From assembly GCA_902478055.1 (NCBI GenBank), contig CABSJL010000004.1, positions 30,879 to 94,878 of the forward strand: a stretch of DNA of 64,000 bases. Reading direction: 5' to 3'. The stretch is from an uncultured Veillonella sp. (GTDB lineage: Bacteria; Bacillota; Negativicutes; Veillonellales; Veillonellaceae). The position numbers and the translations under genes were made by a program. Below are positions 39,428 through 47,745 of this stretch, piece by piece. A model generated the notes under the pieces. The model was given only the letters and a program-made list of their open reading frames with translations, made no database searches and was not told the origin of the DNA. Within the stretch, counting starts at the first letter, position 1; each line of letters starts with the position of its first letter.

Positions 39428-39552
39428 ATTAACTGTATTCTAATTTTGCATGTGTTTATTACACAAATACATGAGCAGTTATTCATCTATCCTATCCATC
39501 GTATTCTTAATGCTCACACTTGGAGATAAGAGCCAATAGACAAATATATGTG

Positions 39553-39845
39553 TCCTACAAAATAGAACAGGCCTGTACTAATTCCAATGAGCCCTATATA
39601 TAGTTCTGCAAATTAAAACAGGCCTGTAGTAATTCTAATGAGTACCATATGTGGTTCTGCAATTTAGAACAGGCCTGTTCTAATTCTAATGAGTACCATA
39701 TGTGGTTCTGCAATTTAGTACAGGCCTGTTCTAATTCTAATGAGTACCATATGTGGTTCTACAATTTAGTACAGGCCTGTTCTAATTCTAATGAGTACCA
39801 TATGTGGTTCTGTAATTTAGTACAGGCCTGTTCTAATTCTAAAAA
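39553..39845. repeat. Array 4: six palindromes with strict 51-bp period
   Basis: The central GGCC of each unit lies at 39570, 39621, 39672, 39723, 39774 and 39825, exactly 51 bp apart. The last four units are nearly identical (TTAGTACAGGCCTGTTCTAA with the linker GAGTACCATATGTGGTTCTG). The 51-bp period is divisible by three, so one frame stays open across the array, which is a by-product. The first two units are diverged, which suggests growth by recent duplication from one end. Confidence 0.92.
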
Positions 39846-39869
39846 GGACTTACTGATGTCTAATAAATT

Positions 39870-39918
39870 AAAAATCGCGACTAGTTGATTAGAAACTAAT
39901 TAACTAGTCGCGATTTTT
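39870..39918 (-). terminator. Terminator of the 141-aa membrane protein gene
   Basis: AAAAATCGCGACTAGTT / AACTAGTCGCGATTTTT perfect stem with an inner GATTA/TAATT extension. Confidence 0.9.
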
Positions 39919-39966
39919 CTATTTCTATATTTATATAAGGATTCCACAATTCCCTATATGGATTGA

Positions 39967-40392
39967 TTATACTTGCATGGTTGCCCAGGTGAGTACATCA
40001 TAAATAAGTGCTACAACAATAGCCATAGCTAATTGTCCACCGATATAGACAGGCACGAGGTATATAAAAAATGCCCATAAGGCACCGATAATTTTCATCC
40101 ATACGGCCCCAAGTTGTTTACTTTCAACCCAAGCCACAAAACGATCTAGAGGATTGACGATTTTTATAATCCATCGTGGAACATCCTTATCTGGATTGCA
40201 CGCAGGCAGGTATAACAGTAATAACGGCAATACAATAGCATCAATGGCGAGCAATGTGGTTAGTGTCAAAGAAAACCAATCGGGTTCTCCTTCCCACGTC
40301 ACAGGATGCGAATAAAAACGGAGCCCCCACAAATAGGCTTTGTATACGATATACGGTTCTAATAGCCATAGTAGGGGCTTTGTAATATGCAT
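39967..40392 (-). CDS. Integral membrane protein of unknown function, 141 aa
   Basis: Three or four hydrophobic segments at about residues 5-25, 43-65 and 103-140, with the polar loop NPDKDVPRWIIKIVNPLDRF between them. The ATG at 40392 has GAGAGAG upstream. No family recognised. Monocistronic with terminators on both flanks. Confidence 0.7.
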   Translation of the reverse strand: MHITKPLLWLLEPYIVYKAYLWGLRFYSHPVTWEGEPDWFSLTLTTLLAIDAIVLPLLLLYLPACNPDKDVPRWIIKIVNPLDRFVAWVESKQLGAVWMKIIGALWAFFIYLVPVYIGGQLAMAIVVALIYDVLTWATMQV

Positions 40393-40462
40393 AATAAACA
40401 CTCTCTCTAAATTATAAATAGTATATTAATTATAGCATATTTTTAATTTTTTATGACGTTAA

Positions 40463-40500
40463 AACACCAGTGTATTATGCAAAATAATGACACTGGTGTC
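40463..40500 (-). terminator. Terminator of the barrel gene
   Basis: ACACCAGTGT / CACTGGTGT stem just downstream of the stop. Confidence 0.75.
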
Positions 40501-40518
40501 TCAGCCAAAAATATACTA

Positions 40519-41502
40519 TTATTCCACAACGACCGTATTATCTCGTCTTACTATTTCAAGCATTTTTGATCGTACTGTAGATTCTGTATCGAGTTTATGT
40601 TTTCCACCGTACCAAGCCATATCGGCACCGGCAAGGCGGAACATGATTTTACCATAAGCACTACCGGAGGAGTGTTCTGGTTTATTGAATCCCATATCAA
40701 TGGACACGCGCGGTGTCAGTTGCAATTCGGTGCCAAGTCGCAACCCGTTTTTATCAGCGCTACGGTCCAGAGTCCAATGATAGGCTTCTCCATAGATGCG
40801 AGCCCAGCGCGCATTTTTAAAGGTTTTTCCATAGGACACGGTATAGCCATCGGTAATACGTTCCAATGCACCATTGACCATATGTTCATCACTCATACCA
40901 CGATAATAGTTGAAACGGAACTCGCTTTCACCAGAAAGATATTCAAGACCAGCACTCATGCGTCTATGTTGGCCCTTGAAACGGTAATCATAAAACAGGT
41001 TCGCGCCATGCAAATGATGGTCATCACTGCTGATGCGGCGATAGCCAAAACCGCTGTTAAGGGTCGTACCAACGTCCGCAGCGCGTGCCACGGAACCTTG
41101 GGTAAACCAAACTTGGCGGGATTGGTCGTCATAATGGCCTATAGGCTGCACCGTTTCTGCGCTGTAGAGGGGCTTCCAATCCTTCTGAAAGCTAAGCGCC
41201 ACGGTGGTTCGTTTCATCCATGCTTTACCATTGGTATGCATATCATTGTTGATATTGGACACAGCCACTGCATTGATAGCGGAATTCACCGCATCAACAT
41301 TAGAATACCGCGTCGTTTTACGCTCTGTTGTATTCATTATCAACGGTCCGCTTTCACCAATCTGATGGTCCGGCAAATAGGCCGGCGAAATATGAAATTC
41401 CTCAGTATTCACTTGTCCATTTTTCGTAGATGGCGCCGTATCACTGGCCCACACAGTAGGAGCCAGTAATACCCCACACAACACATACACTAAAAATCGC
41501 AT
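40519..41502 (-). CDS. Stand-alone inverse-autotransporter (intimin-type) beta-barrel protein
   Basis: 327 aa with a signal peptide (MRFLVYVLCGVLLAPTVWA). The region from about residue 105 to the C-terminus matches the inverse-autotransporter barrel: FTQGSVARAADVGTTLNSGF, GYRRISSDDHHLHGANLFYD, YRFKGQHRRMSAGLEYLSGE and FRFNYYRGMSD. In intimin/invasin the barrel secretes C-terminal Ig-like domains, but here nothing follows the barrel. It lies 10 bp after the ArsC-like gene, suggesting co-transcription. No clear ribosome binding site, so ATG 41502 or GTG 41508 could start it. Confidence 0.8.
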   Translation of the reverse strand: MRFLVYVLCGVLLAPTVWASDTAPSTKNGQVNTEEFHISPAYLPDHQIGESGPLIMNTTERKTTRYSNVDAVNSAINAVAVSNINNDMHTNGKAWMKRTTVALSFQKDWKPLYSAETVQPIGHYDDQSRQVWFTQGSVARAADVGTTLNSGFGYRRISSDDHHLHGANLFYDYRFKGQHRRMSAGLEYLSGESEFRFNYYRGMSDEHMVNGALERITDGYTVSYGKTFKNARWARIYGEAYHWTLDRSADKNGLRLGTELQLTPRVSIDMGFNKPEHSSGSAYGKIMFRLAGADMAWYGGKHKLDTESTVRSKMLEIVRRDNTVVVE

Positions 41503-41512
41503 ATACACTTTT

Positions 41513-41866
41513 TTACAAATTGAGAGCTTCCATCCATTCTTTTTCTTTAAAGCCTACCAAGACCTTATCTTCTAATACCAAAATTGGACGCTTTACAAGC
41601 ATACCGTTGGATGCCAGCAAAGCCAATTTTTCCTCTTCGCTAAGACCTGGCAACTTATCCTTTAATTGTTGCTCACGATAAATCAAGCCAGACGTGTTAA
41701 AGAACGCTTTCAAATCCTTACCAGATTGAGGATACCATGCAGCGATTTCCTCAGCTGTAGGATTTTCAGATTTAATATCACGGTCCGTATATTCAATATG
41801 ATGATCATCTAAAAACTTCTTTGCTTTTTTGCACGTTGTGCATTTTGGATATTCTACAAATAACAT
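41513..41866 (-). CDS. ArsC/Spx-family thioredoxin-fold protein
   Basis: 117 aa. YPKCTTCKKAKKFLDDHHIE carries the C-x-x-C active site. TSGLIYREQQLKDKLPGLSE, then LVKRPILV with the cis-Pro Arg region and VGFKEKEWMEAL, follow the ArsC/YffB/Spx fold. Members are arsenate reductases, YffB-type proteins or Spx regulators; no ars genes accompany it, so a glutaredoxin-like or unknown role is as likely. The ATG at 41866 has GGAG upstream. Confidence 0.88.
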   Translation of the reverse strand: MLFVEYPKCTTCKKAKKFLDDHHIEYTDRDIKSENPTAEEIAAWYPQSGKDLKAFFNTSGLIYREQQLKDKLPGLSEEEKLALLASNGMLVKRPILVLEDKVLVGFKEKEWMEALNL

Positions 41867-41984
41867 AGGAACTCCTTTATCTACATATAACACTAAGAAT
41901 CATTATTCATATGTATAGTGTAGCAGATACATCGATTAATTTCAATTTATTGTTTTATATATCATCTGTTGGAATAGCACCTAC

Positions 41985-42563
41985 TTAATTATCGCTTATG
42001 ATAATCTTCGTCACTTTGCTCCCATTATGTTCAAAGAATATACCGCGAATGTTATCGCTATTATATCTAAGATATCCATAGAACCACCGGTTATTAAAGT
42101 CGATAAAATCAGGGCGTCCATAGACGTCCATAACCTTTTTCAAGTTGTCGCCAACGGCAATGCCTCGAGCAGTTACAGCATCGCGATTGCTTACGGTTAT
42201 ATACCATACGATAGGTCTGCTATCTTGCATCAAGGAATGTCCGAATTTAATGCCTCCATAGGTAAGCTCATCACGTTTTTCACTAGTCGGCTGACCAAGG
42301 CTAGCCTTTACTGCATCAAAAGATGTACCAAGGGACACACCTGCAATTTTCATATCTTCAGCAGGCAAATGGGCCCCTATGACCTGACCAGGTCTATAAT
42401 GACGATATTGCTCTGCCTTTGGCCAACTTGGTGAAAGTTTAGCATTACTTGTTTCTAAACGATCCATGGCTTTACTCAACCAACTGGCATCAGCAACAGA
42501 ACTCATATTGCCAGCCAGTAATACAGCAATACCCAAACTAAATACTATAAATTTTGTTCTCAT
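41985..42563 (-). CDS. Secreted protein with G-x-S-x-x-x-V-x-x-x-x-G-x-P repeats, 192 aa
   Basis: Signal peptide MRTKFIVFSLGIAVLLAGNM with cleavage near VADA. Two repeats follow: AGVSLGTSFDAVKASLGQPT and GIAVGDNLKKVMDVYGRPDF. Such units occur in BamE-like and copper-amine-oxidase-N-associated secreted proteins and usually bind partners through a small alpha-beta fold. The second of two adjacent ATG codons (42563) is better spaced from AGGAG. Function unknown; the protein at 48854-49441 shares one such repeat. Confidence 0.75.
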   Translation of the reverse strand: MRTKFIVFSLGIAVLLAGNMSSVADASWLSKAMDRLETSNAKLSPSWPKAEQYRHYRPGQVIGAHLPAEDMKIAGVSLGTSFDAVKASLGQPTSEKRDELTYGGIKFGHSLMQDSRPIVWYITVSNRDAVTARGIAVGDNLKKVMDVYGRPDFIDFNNRWFYGYLRYNSDNIRGIFFEHNGSKVTKIIISDN

Positions 42564-42623
42564 CATTCTCTCCTAAACTCTCAAAACTATATGATATAAA
42601 AATATAATAACCTAACCCCAAAA

Positions 42624-42672
42624 AGCACAATGCTTCTCAGCATCAGTATACTATGCTGAGAAGCATTGTGCC
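42624..42672 (-). terminator. Strong terminator with 19-bp stem
   Basis: GCACAATGCTTCTCAGCAT / ATGCTGAGAAGCATTGTGC. On the minus strand it is followed by TTTTTGG. It insulates the type I toxin remnant from the secreted-protein gene. Confidence 0.85.
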
Positions 42673-42696
42673 TATTGTTTTATGGTTTATTCGTAT

Positions 42697-42836
42697 TTGA
42701 CGATATATACAATTCTATCTATAATATAAGAAGATAGTCAGACGAGTCGAAACGCCAGGCGCATCTCGAAAATAGTAAAATCTTAGGAAATGGCCTTTCA
42801 GTTATCTAGTTACACTAGGCAACGGAGGGCTATTTT
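42697..42836 (+). ncRNA. Type I antitoxin RNA, locus A (orphan)
   Basis: Promoter TTGACG (42697-42702), 17-bp spacer, TATAAT (42720-42725). The transcript starts near 42732 with AAGATAGTCAGACGAG and ends at a stem AAATGGCC ... GGGCTATTTT. The same layout occurs at loci B, C and D. The toxin gene opposite is reduced to its 3' end. Confidence 0.75.
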
Positions 42837-42876
42837 GCTATTGCTAGACAAATAAGCGCTATAAGGGCTCCAAAGG
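42830..42876 (-). pseudogene. 3' remnant of holin-like type I toxin, locus A
   Basis: On the minus strand the frame reads FGALIALICLAIAK-stop, equal to the end of the intact toxins at 51563 and 53864 (FGALIALICL.KDK). The first half, the start codon and the promoter are gone. Confidence 0.75.
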
Positions 42877-42917
42877 ATATCAATAACTATCATATTATAT
42901 GAATATATAGATATAAT

Positions 42918-42948
42918 GCTATCTTAGAAAATCTAAGATAGCGTTTTT
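42918..42948. terminator. Hairpin after the 374-aa gene
   Basis: GCTATCTTAG / CTAAGATAGC with a run of T on the plus strand. A related hairpin closes locus D at 54089-54122. Confidence 0.75.
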
Positions 42949-44072
42949 TATGCCCATACACATGGTGTTTTCAGTAAGTTCTGAATGATATTGTGCCCTG
43001 CTATGACGGTCATGACTGACGGAGCGCAATAGGTAAATTCTGGATCCGGCAAAATCGTTTTGATGTAGCAATCTTGTATTTCCATAAATGATTTGTATGT
43101 ATCAAGTGAAAACAGTCCATAATTACCACACAATTTCCATCTATCTTTAGCGAGAAGGGCCAAAAATTCATCGGCATGTGGGTCATATGCAATGTTAGGT
43201 AAGGTGCTGGTTGTTAGCCCTGTATCACTATTTGTACATGGAGAAATATGATACATATACCCTCTTGGTGTGATACAAAGCATCCAGGGAATTGCTCTAG
43301 ACATAAGGGTTCGTTTAAAAACGCCAAATACTTCTTGTAATCTTGATTTCCGCACATAAAGGAGATAAAAGGTTTCCCTATATTCCGTTGGGTCATCAGG
43401 CGTATCGAGATAGGTTTGTTCCACTATATCAAAGGGTACATTACATATATTTGCTAGGTCTTCAATCGAATGGCGCCATATTCCTCTACGTACTAAACTA
43501 ATACGCCTTTTGGGGAATAGTAAAATATATTCACTGCCAATATAATCAGATAAAGCACCAAAATAAATGCCATCTTGACGATTAAACTCAGGGAATTGCA
43601 TACGCCGATAATCAGCGTCAATGCCCGTACAAGCGTAGCTTTCACCTAAAACAGTGCTACCATAGGTCTCAATCTGATGAGGATCCCAGTCCCCTAAGTC
43701 ATCGCCATACCGCATCTTGCCATGATCATAACGAAGCATCTTGGTATGCCCCGTAGGAGACACGCAGAGCACGCAAGGATACCCATACTGTTGCGTATAC
43801 CAACCGCCCACGCTGTGCCAATCCACAATCCGATTTTCAGTCCATGCAAACAAGGTCATTTCCACCGGCTGCTGTCCATGTACACCATTCACGGACGCCG
43901 TGCCATGAATCGTATGCTTATACCAATTTCGGCCAATCATATACTGCCATGCCAACGGTGGCGTCGGACCACGTTGGCCAACAGGATCACTAATCACAAT
44001 GAGCAGACCCATCCGCGCTTTTCGATAGGGTCTAACGATATCATTAATTTGGCGCACTAAACCTTGATTCAT
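42948..44072 (-). CDS. Cytosolic protein of unknown function, 374 aa
   Basis: No signal peptide or membrane helix. The sequence is rich in Trp, Tyr, Pro and scattered Cys/His, with segments such as GGWYTQQYGYPCVLCVSPTG and MLCITPRGYMYHISPC that resemble each other. This suggests two related halves (about 1-190 and 190-374), each with a C-x-x-x-P-x-G-like turn. I recognise no family. Its start MNQGLVRQ has GGGGGA upstream. Divergent from the secreted 443-aa gene. Confidence 0.75.
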   Translation of the reverse strand: MNQGLVRQINDIVRPYRKARMGLLIVISDPVGQRGPTPPLAWQYMIGRNWYKHTIHGTASVNGVHGQQPVEMTLFAWTENRIVDWHSVGGWYTQQYGYPCVLCVSPTGHTKMLRYDHGKMRYGDDLGDWDPHQIETYGSTVLGESYACTGIDADYRRMQFPEFNRQDGIYFGALSDYIGSEYILLFPKRRISLVRRGIWRHSIEDLANICNVPFDIVEQTYLDTPDDPTEYRETFYLLYVRKSRLQEVFGVFKRTLMSRAIPWMLCITPRGYMYHISPCTNSDTGLTTSTLPNIAYDPHADEFLALLAKDRWKLCGNYGLFSLDTYKSFMEIQDCYIKTILPDPEFTYCAPSVMTVIAGHNIIQNLLKTPCVWA

Positions 44073-44287
44073 AGGACATCCCCCTTTTACCTTACTAATC
44101 TTGATGAAAGCTAACGCTGTTTACACCTTTAGTATAAATGAGTAGATGTGTAAAATTTAGTGCATAGAGGCATACAAACTCATTACTGCTTAACATATAA
44201 GAAAGTTATATAATTATACTTAACAAAGAGAATCTATGTATTGTTATAGCTCCTATAAAAAGGAGCATGTAAGCAGGAGAAGCTATT

Positions 44288-45619
44288 ATGCCAAAATTAC
44301 CACTCATAGTGGGTGCTGTCATCATGAGCACTGTACTATCACCAGTAGAGGCCATCGACGTCAACATTCCTGGTGCGGATGCGAAAATTCCAAAGAATGC
44401 GTATATAAATTATCAAGCCACAAACCAAGCCATTGAACAGGATGTGGCCAATTATGTAGAAACCTTAAAGAGTACTGATAAAGCCAACGGTATTAGTAGA
44501 AACGAACTAGCCTATGCCAAAGAGGCCTCTATATATCGTGGCGAGCATTACCACAATACGGTTATTTCCGTTCACAATCGATACAGCCAAATCCGGCTTT
44601 CATTCCCCGTAGCAGGCATAAAGAGCGAATATAATATTGGTCGGTATAAAAATCCAGATCGCACCATAGAGGATTATCGCGTTATAACTGATAATGGCAG
44701 TCTTAATCTAGAAATCGACTATGCAGATTACAAAGATCAGGATTGGCGCAACACTAAAATTGCCTATGAAAAACTAACAGATAAGGACGTTCGTAAGTTC
44801 TTACAAGATAAAGCAAAGAAGAGTCCAGAAAAACATATTTCTGATATAAAGGCGACTGTATTTTCATACCCTACTGTTACCTATAGTACTTGGGACAGTA
44901 TGAAAATGCCTTACCTCAAAACCGGTCAAAAAACGACGATGACCGTCGATACCATCAACTTTAAATATATGGGCTTTGCCATACGGTATCCTCTATATCA
45001 CGCAGGTATCGCCTATTTCGATAATAAACCGGTGTTGAATAAGGTGCCTACTGACAATCTACTCGCCAATTACGTGCTTCCATCGATGAAAAATCTCAAT
45101 GAGTTGAATGAATATTCACGCATAGAAAATCTAAATGGCATACAGTATCGCGTACCTAAAGATGCCCTATTCGAAGGTGAAAGTAAAGAAGATTATCAAG
45201 ATATTAGATATTACAAAAAAGGATCCATAACCTTTTTTGTTTCTACTATCAATCTTACTAATAATCCGTATACTCGTAATCTTATCATTGATGGGCATTA
45301 CAATTTCAGTAGGAATTTACATTCATTCTGGAATATATACCGTTACCACCCAACACCAGAGTATATTAATTACGCTGTTGTATGGAATAATAATATACCT
45401 GGCTTATCCATACATAGTTATGAACCATATAGTGATATTCAAATCCTAAACTTTGAATCCTATGATGGCACCTATCGTTTTATCTATACCATCTTTTATC
45501 CGAACTTTTTAAGTGCTGATGAAGTTCAAAAATTACGGAATATGATTGAGTTCTTTGATTCTACGAATAATCCGGAGTTTAAACTACAGCAACATGTTGT
45601 GTTTCCAGAGAATTGCTAA
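44288..45619 (+). CDS. Exported protein of unknown function, 443 aa
   Basis: A short signal peptide (MPKLPLIVGAVIMSTVLSPVEA) precedes a large Tyr/Asn/Asp-rich mature region. An AGGAG site lies 8 bp upstream of the ATG. The C-terminal half has repeated aromatic pairs (NIYRYHPTPEYINYAVVWNN), suggesting beta structure. A hairpin GCTCCTATAAAAAGGAGC directly precedes the binding site and may influence translation. No family recognised. Confidence 0.75.
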   Translation: MPKLPLIVGAVIMSTVLSPVEAIDVNIPGADAKIPKNAYINYQATNQAIEQDVANYVETLKSTDKANGISRNELAYAKEASIYRGEHYHNTVISVHNRYSQIRLSFPVAGIKSEYNIGRYKNPDRTIEDYRVITDNGSLNLEIDYADYKDQDWRNTKIAYEKLTDKDVRKFLQDKAKKSPEKHISDIKATVFSYPTVTYSTWDSMKMPYLKTGQKTTMTVDTINFKYMGFAIRYPLYHAGIAYFDNKPVLNKVPTDNLLANYVLPSMKNLNELNEYSRIENLNGIQYRVPKDALFEGESKEDYQDIRYYKKGSITFFVSTINLTNNPYTRNLIIDGHYNFSRNLHSFWNIYRYHPTPEYINYAVVWNNNIPGLSIHSYEPYSDIQILNFESYDGTYRFIYTIFYPNFLSADEVQKLRNMIEFFDSTNNPEFKLQQHVVFPENC

Positions 45620-45663
45620 CTAGAAAACTAAATACAACTAATCTGCTATCTTAAGATACACAA

Positions 45664-45697
45664 ATAGCCAGTACCGCAATCGCAGTACTGGCTGTTT
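45664..45697. terminator. Bidirectional terminator
   Basis: AGCCAGTAC / GTACTGGCT between the convergent 443-aa and DUF2939-like genes. Confidence 0.85.
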
Positions 45698-45754
45698 GTA
45701 TGTGTAGTGTATTCTATTCTGTTATTATACAACTATTTAGAATTTTTGAGGTCT

Positions 45755-46375
45755 CTATTTTGTCTTGCCTTGTTTTTCATGTTGTTCTACAAGAGCAAGA
45801 AATTCTTTAAAGTTGTTGATTTTAACGGCTTGCCATGTGCCATCATCAAGTTTTTTCATAGCAAGGTTGAATGTTACGTCTTGGTTAAGTTCTTTGGAGT
45901 TAAATGTAACAGGCACAACGGCGCTATTACCATCAACAGTGGCAGAACCAATGCTTTTGAACTCAAGATCTTTAATACCAGTTTTTTCTTTCATTTCATC
46001 AGCTGCTTGTTTTTCACGAGCATTTTGGTCTGAACTTTCAGGTTGCTTTGCAATGGCATTGTAAATTTCATTACTCAAAATAGGCACAATCTTAGGTTTC
46101 AAACCTTGGAACATCACCTCAGCAAGGCCTTTAAGTGGGTTGTCTTTAATTTCAGGATCTTCCAGTTGCATAGCCACAACATCATCATAACCTGAACCGA
46201 TGATAGAATCTACATCGACATGTTTTTTGAAAGCATTCACATCGTGTTTTTCTACGGCTTCACGAGCAAGGTTCAAGGAATAGACTGGTGTTTTTGTAAA
46301 GTACAAGAAATACCAACCTAGAGCAACGGCCACAATGGCTACAAGTACGGCAATAATAATCTTCTTTTTAGACAT
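45755..46375 (-). CDS. Membrane-anchored protein, DUF2939-like
   Basis: 206 aa. One N-terminal transmembrane helix (about residues 5-25) is followed by a periplasmic domain. LAREAVEKHDVNAFKKHVDV, then the IGSATVDGNSAVVPVTF strand pair and DDGTWQAVKINNF, match the DUF2939 pattern of cystatin/NTF2-like folds. Family members are uncharacterised. The gene stands alone. Confidence 0.78.
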   Translation of the reverse strand: MSKKKIIIAVLVAIVAVALGWYFLYFTKTPVYSLNLAREAVEKHDVNAFKKHVDVDSIIGSGYDDVVAMQLEDPEIKDNPLKGLAEVMFQGLKPKIVPILSNEIYNAIAKQPESSDQNAREKQAADEMKEKTGIKDLEFKSIGSATVDGNSAVVPVTFNSKELNQDVTFNLAMKKLDDGTWQAVKINNFKEFLALVEQHEKQGKTK

Positions 46376-46507
46376 AAGGGTCTCCTCTCATGCGGACACA
46401 ATAGTATGTAACTTACTTTCAATTTTACAATAAAACCCTACTATTTAGGAAATTAAATTCCATTTTATTCAAAAAAATGTATGATTTAAATTCTATTGCT
46501 AACTATT

Positions 46508-47077
46508 TTATGGTTCATCGTCATAAGCTAATCCATATGCCTTCTGGTAGATCAAATTAGGCAATGTATATCCTTCCAAACCCAATGCAACCGGTAACAT
46601 CATGGCCTCTATATTTGCTTGCTGAAGTGAGGCGCGAACGCTACCATCATTGGTGAAAGCACCTGTGGCTTTCACCATACCAGTAATCCCAGAATTCTCA
46701 TCCTTAGCACGCCAAATCGAAATATATGGTACATGAGTGCCTTGTTTAAGCCCTTTTTCATGCGCATTAATCAGATGGCGCAACGACTGATTAAGTTGGT
46801 AATCGTATTGAACCTGAATACCTTGAATGAGATTGGATGCTGGCATTAATACATACAGAGTGGCCTCAATGCGTCGGTGCCTGTTAGAATCTGCAATAGT
46901 TCTAATAGACTCAAGATCCAGGTATTTTCCATCGCCGCGGCCAGAATCAACAGTAGAGTCGATATGTTGGAATCGTGCCGTATCTAATAATTCAGACTGT
47001 GATATGGCTTGACCTTGCAACGGTAATACGAGGCAGACTAATAACCATAGAAAACGTAAATATATTCGTTTCATCAT
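46508..47077 (-). CDS. Secreted protein, paralogous cassette 1 gene b
   Basis: About 190 aa with a signal peptide (MMKRIYLRFLWLLVCLVLPL...GQA). It shares a framework with the proteins at 47083, 49497 and 50060: xLLxTxxFxxxx, GDGKYLDLESI, YxLMPASNLIQ, SLRHLI and a C-terminal YGLAYDD. It is closest to 49497-50063 (GDGTYIDKDSI, QYVLMPAGDTIQE). ATG 47077 or 47074 may be used; both follow GAGGTGG at the end of the upstream gene. Function unknown. Confidence 0.8.
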   Translation of the reverse strand: MMKRIYLRFLWLLVCLVLPLQGQAISQSELLDTARFQHIDSTVDSGRGDGKYLDLESIRTIADSNRHRRIEATLYVLMPASNLIQGIQVQYDYQLNQSLRHLINAHEKGLKQGTHVPYISIWRAKDENSGITGMVKATGAFTNDGSVRASLQQANIEAMMLPVALGLEGYTLPNLIYQKAYGLAYDDEP

Positions 47078-47082
47078 CCACC

Positions 47083-47655
47083 TCACTGTACCACAATATC
47101 ATCAAAGTGTTGCTGATACGTAACCATAAACATAGTATCTGCTAAATCATACAGGATTCGATGATTACGATTCACTGGGAACTTACGTGTATCCTCTGAG
47201 TACTTTGTCCATTTCACGGTTCCATCTGATTCATATCTCGCCACATCAATATCAGACATATATAAGCCAGAATTGCTTTCACTAGCTTGAATCAATGCAA
47301 TCATAGACGGACTTGGATTCATCGTGCGAGACGAACGAATCAACGTAGCCAATGAGTAATTCGTATCATACTCTACAGTAAGCTGTTTCTCTTGAATCCC
47401 ACCCCCATAGGATGCAACCGTAGCTATATAATAGATTCCACGCAATGTGTACTGCGGCGGTGCATAGTGCAAAGGCTCTACAGAATAAGTATTTAGGTAA
47501 ACGTAGATGCCCTCTTTTCCAACAGGGTTACTAAACTCATGGTGATGAACCAATTTAAACTGCGGCGATGTCTGTAACTCTTGTAATGTAATTGCCTCTG
47601 TCGGCATGGTAAAAACTAGCAACACAAAAGCTAGCATTAAAATACGTCGAATCAT
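47083..47655 (-). CDS. Secreted protein, paralogous cassette 1 gene a
   Basis: 190 aa with signal peptide MIRRILMLAFVLLVFTMPTEA. Closest to 50060-50626: ITLQELQTSPQFKLVHH against ISIQELKSSPQFKVMYE, EPLHYAPPQYTLRGIYY against EVLEYAPPMYKIKATVY, and the C-terminal QQHFDDIVVQ against RMHFEDVVVK. The ATG at 47655 has GAGAGAGG upstream. It is coupled to the next gene downstream, whose start lies at its stop. Periplasmic or surface location expected. Confidence 0.8.
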   Translation of the reverse strand: MIRRILMLAFVLLVFTMPTEAITLQELQTSPQFKLVHHHEFSNPVGKEGIYVYLNTYSVEPLHYAPPQYTLRGIYYIATVASYGGGIQEKQLTVEYDTNYSLATLIRSSRTMNPSPSMIALIQASESNSGLYMSDIDVARYESDGTVKWTKYSEDTRKFPVNRNHRILYDLADTMFMVTYQQHFDDIVVQ

Positions 47656-47678
47656 AAAAACCTCTCTCAACATAAATA

Positions 47679-47726
47679 AGCACAACCCTATTAGCATAAG
47701 TATACTATGCAAATAAGGCTGTGCCT
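47679..47726 (-). terminator. Terminator of the YadA-like gene
   Basis: AGCACAACCCTATTAGCATA and TATGCAAATAAGGCTGTGCCT form an imperfect long stem similar to the one at 42624. Confidence 0.7.
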
Positions 47727-47745
47727 ATAATTTATAAAATATATA

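Noticed and set aside
6210..39845. TAGWACAGGCCTGTWCTA as a LexA box
   Set aside because: The GAAC...GTTC halves recall the Gram-positive SOS box, but the gap is 6 rather than 4 bases. The sites are in arrays at gene ends, none in front of dinB.
39649..39888. 79-aa plus-strand ORF with four 17-aa repeats (MWFCNLVQACSNSNEYH type)
   Set aside because: It lies entirely within palindrome array 4. The 51-bp period is a multiple of three, so an open frame is automatic; no ribosome binding site and no independent coding signal.
40597..41469. 290-aa plus-strand ORF
   Set aside because: Antisense shadow of the inverse-autotransporter barrel gene, whose motifs are convincing on the minus strand.
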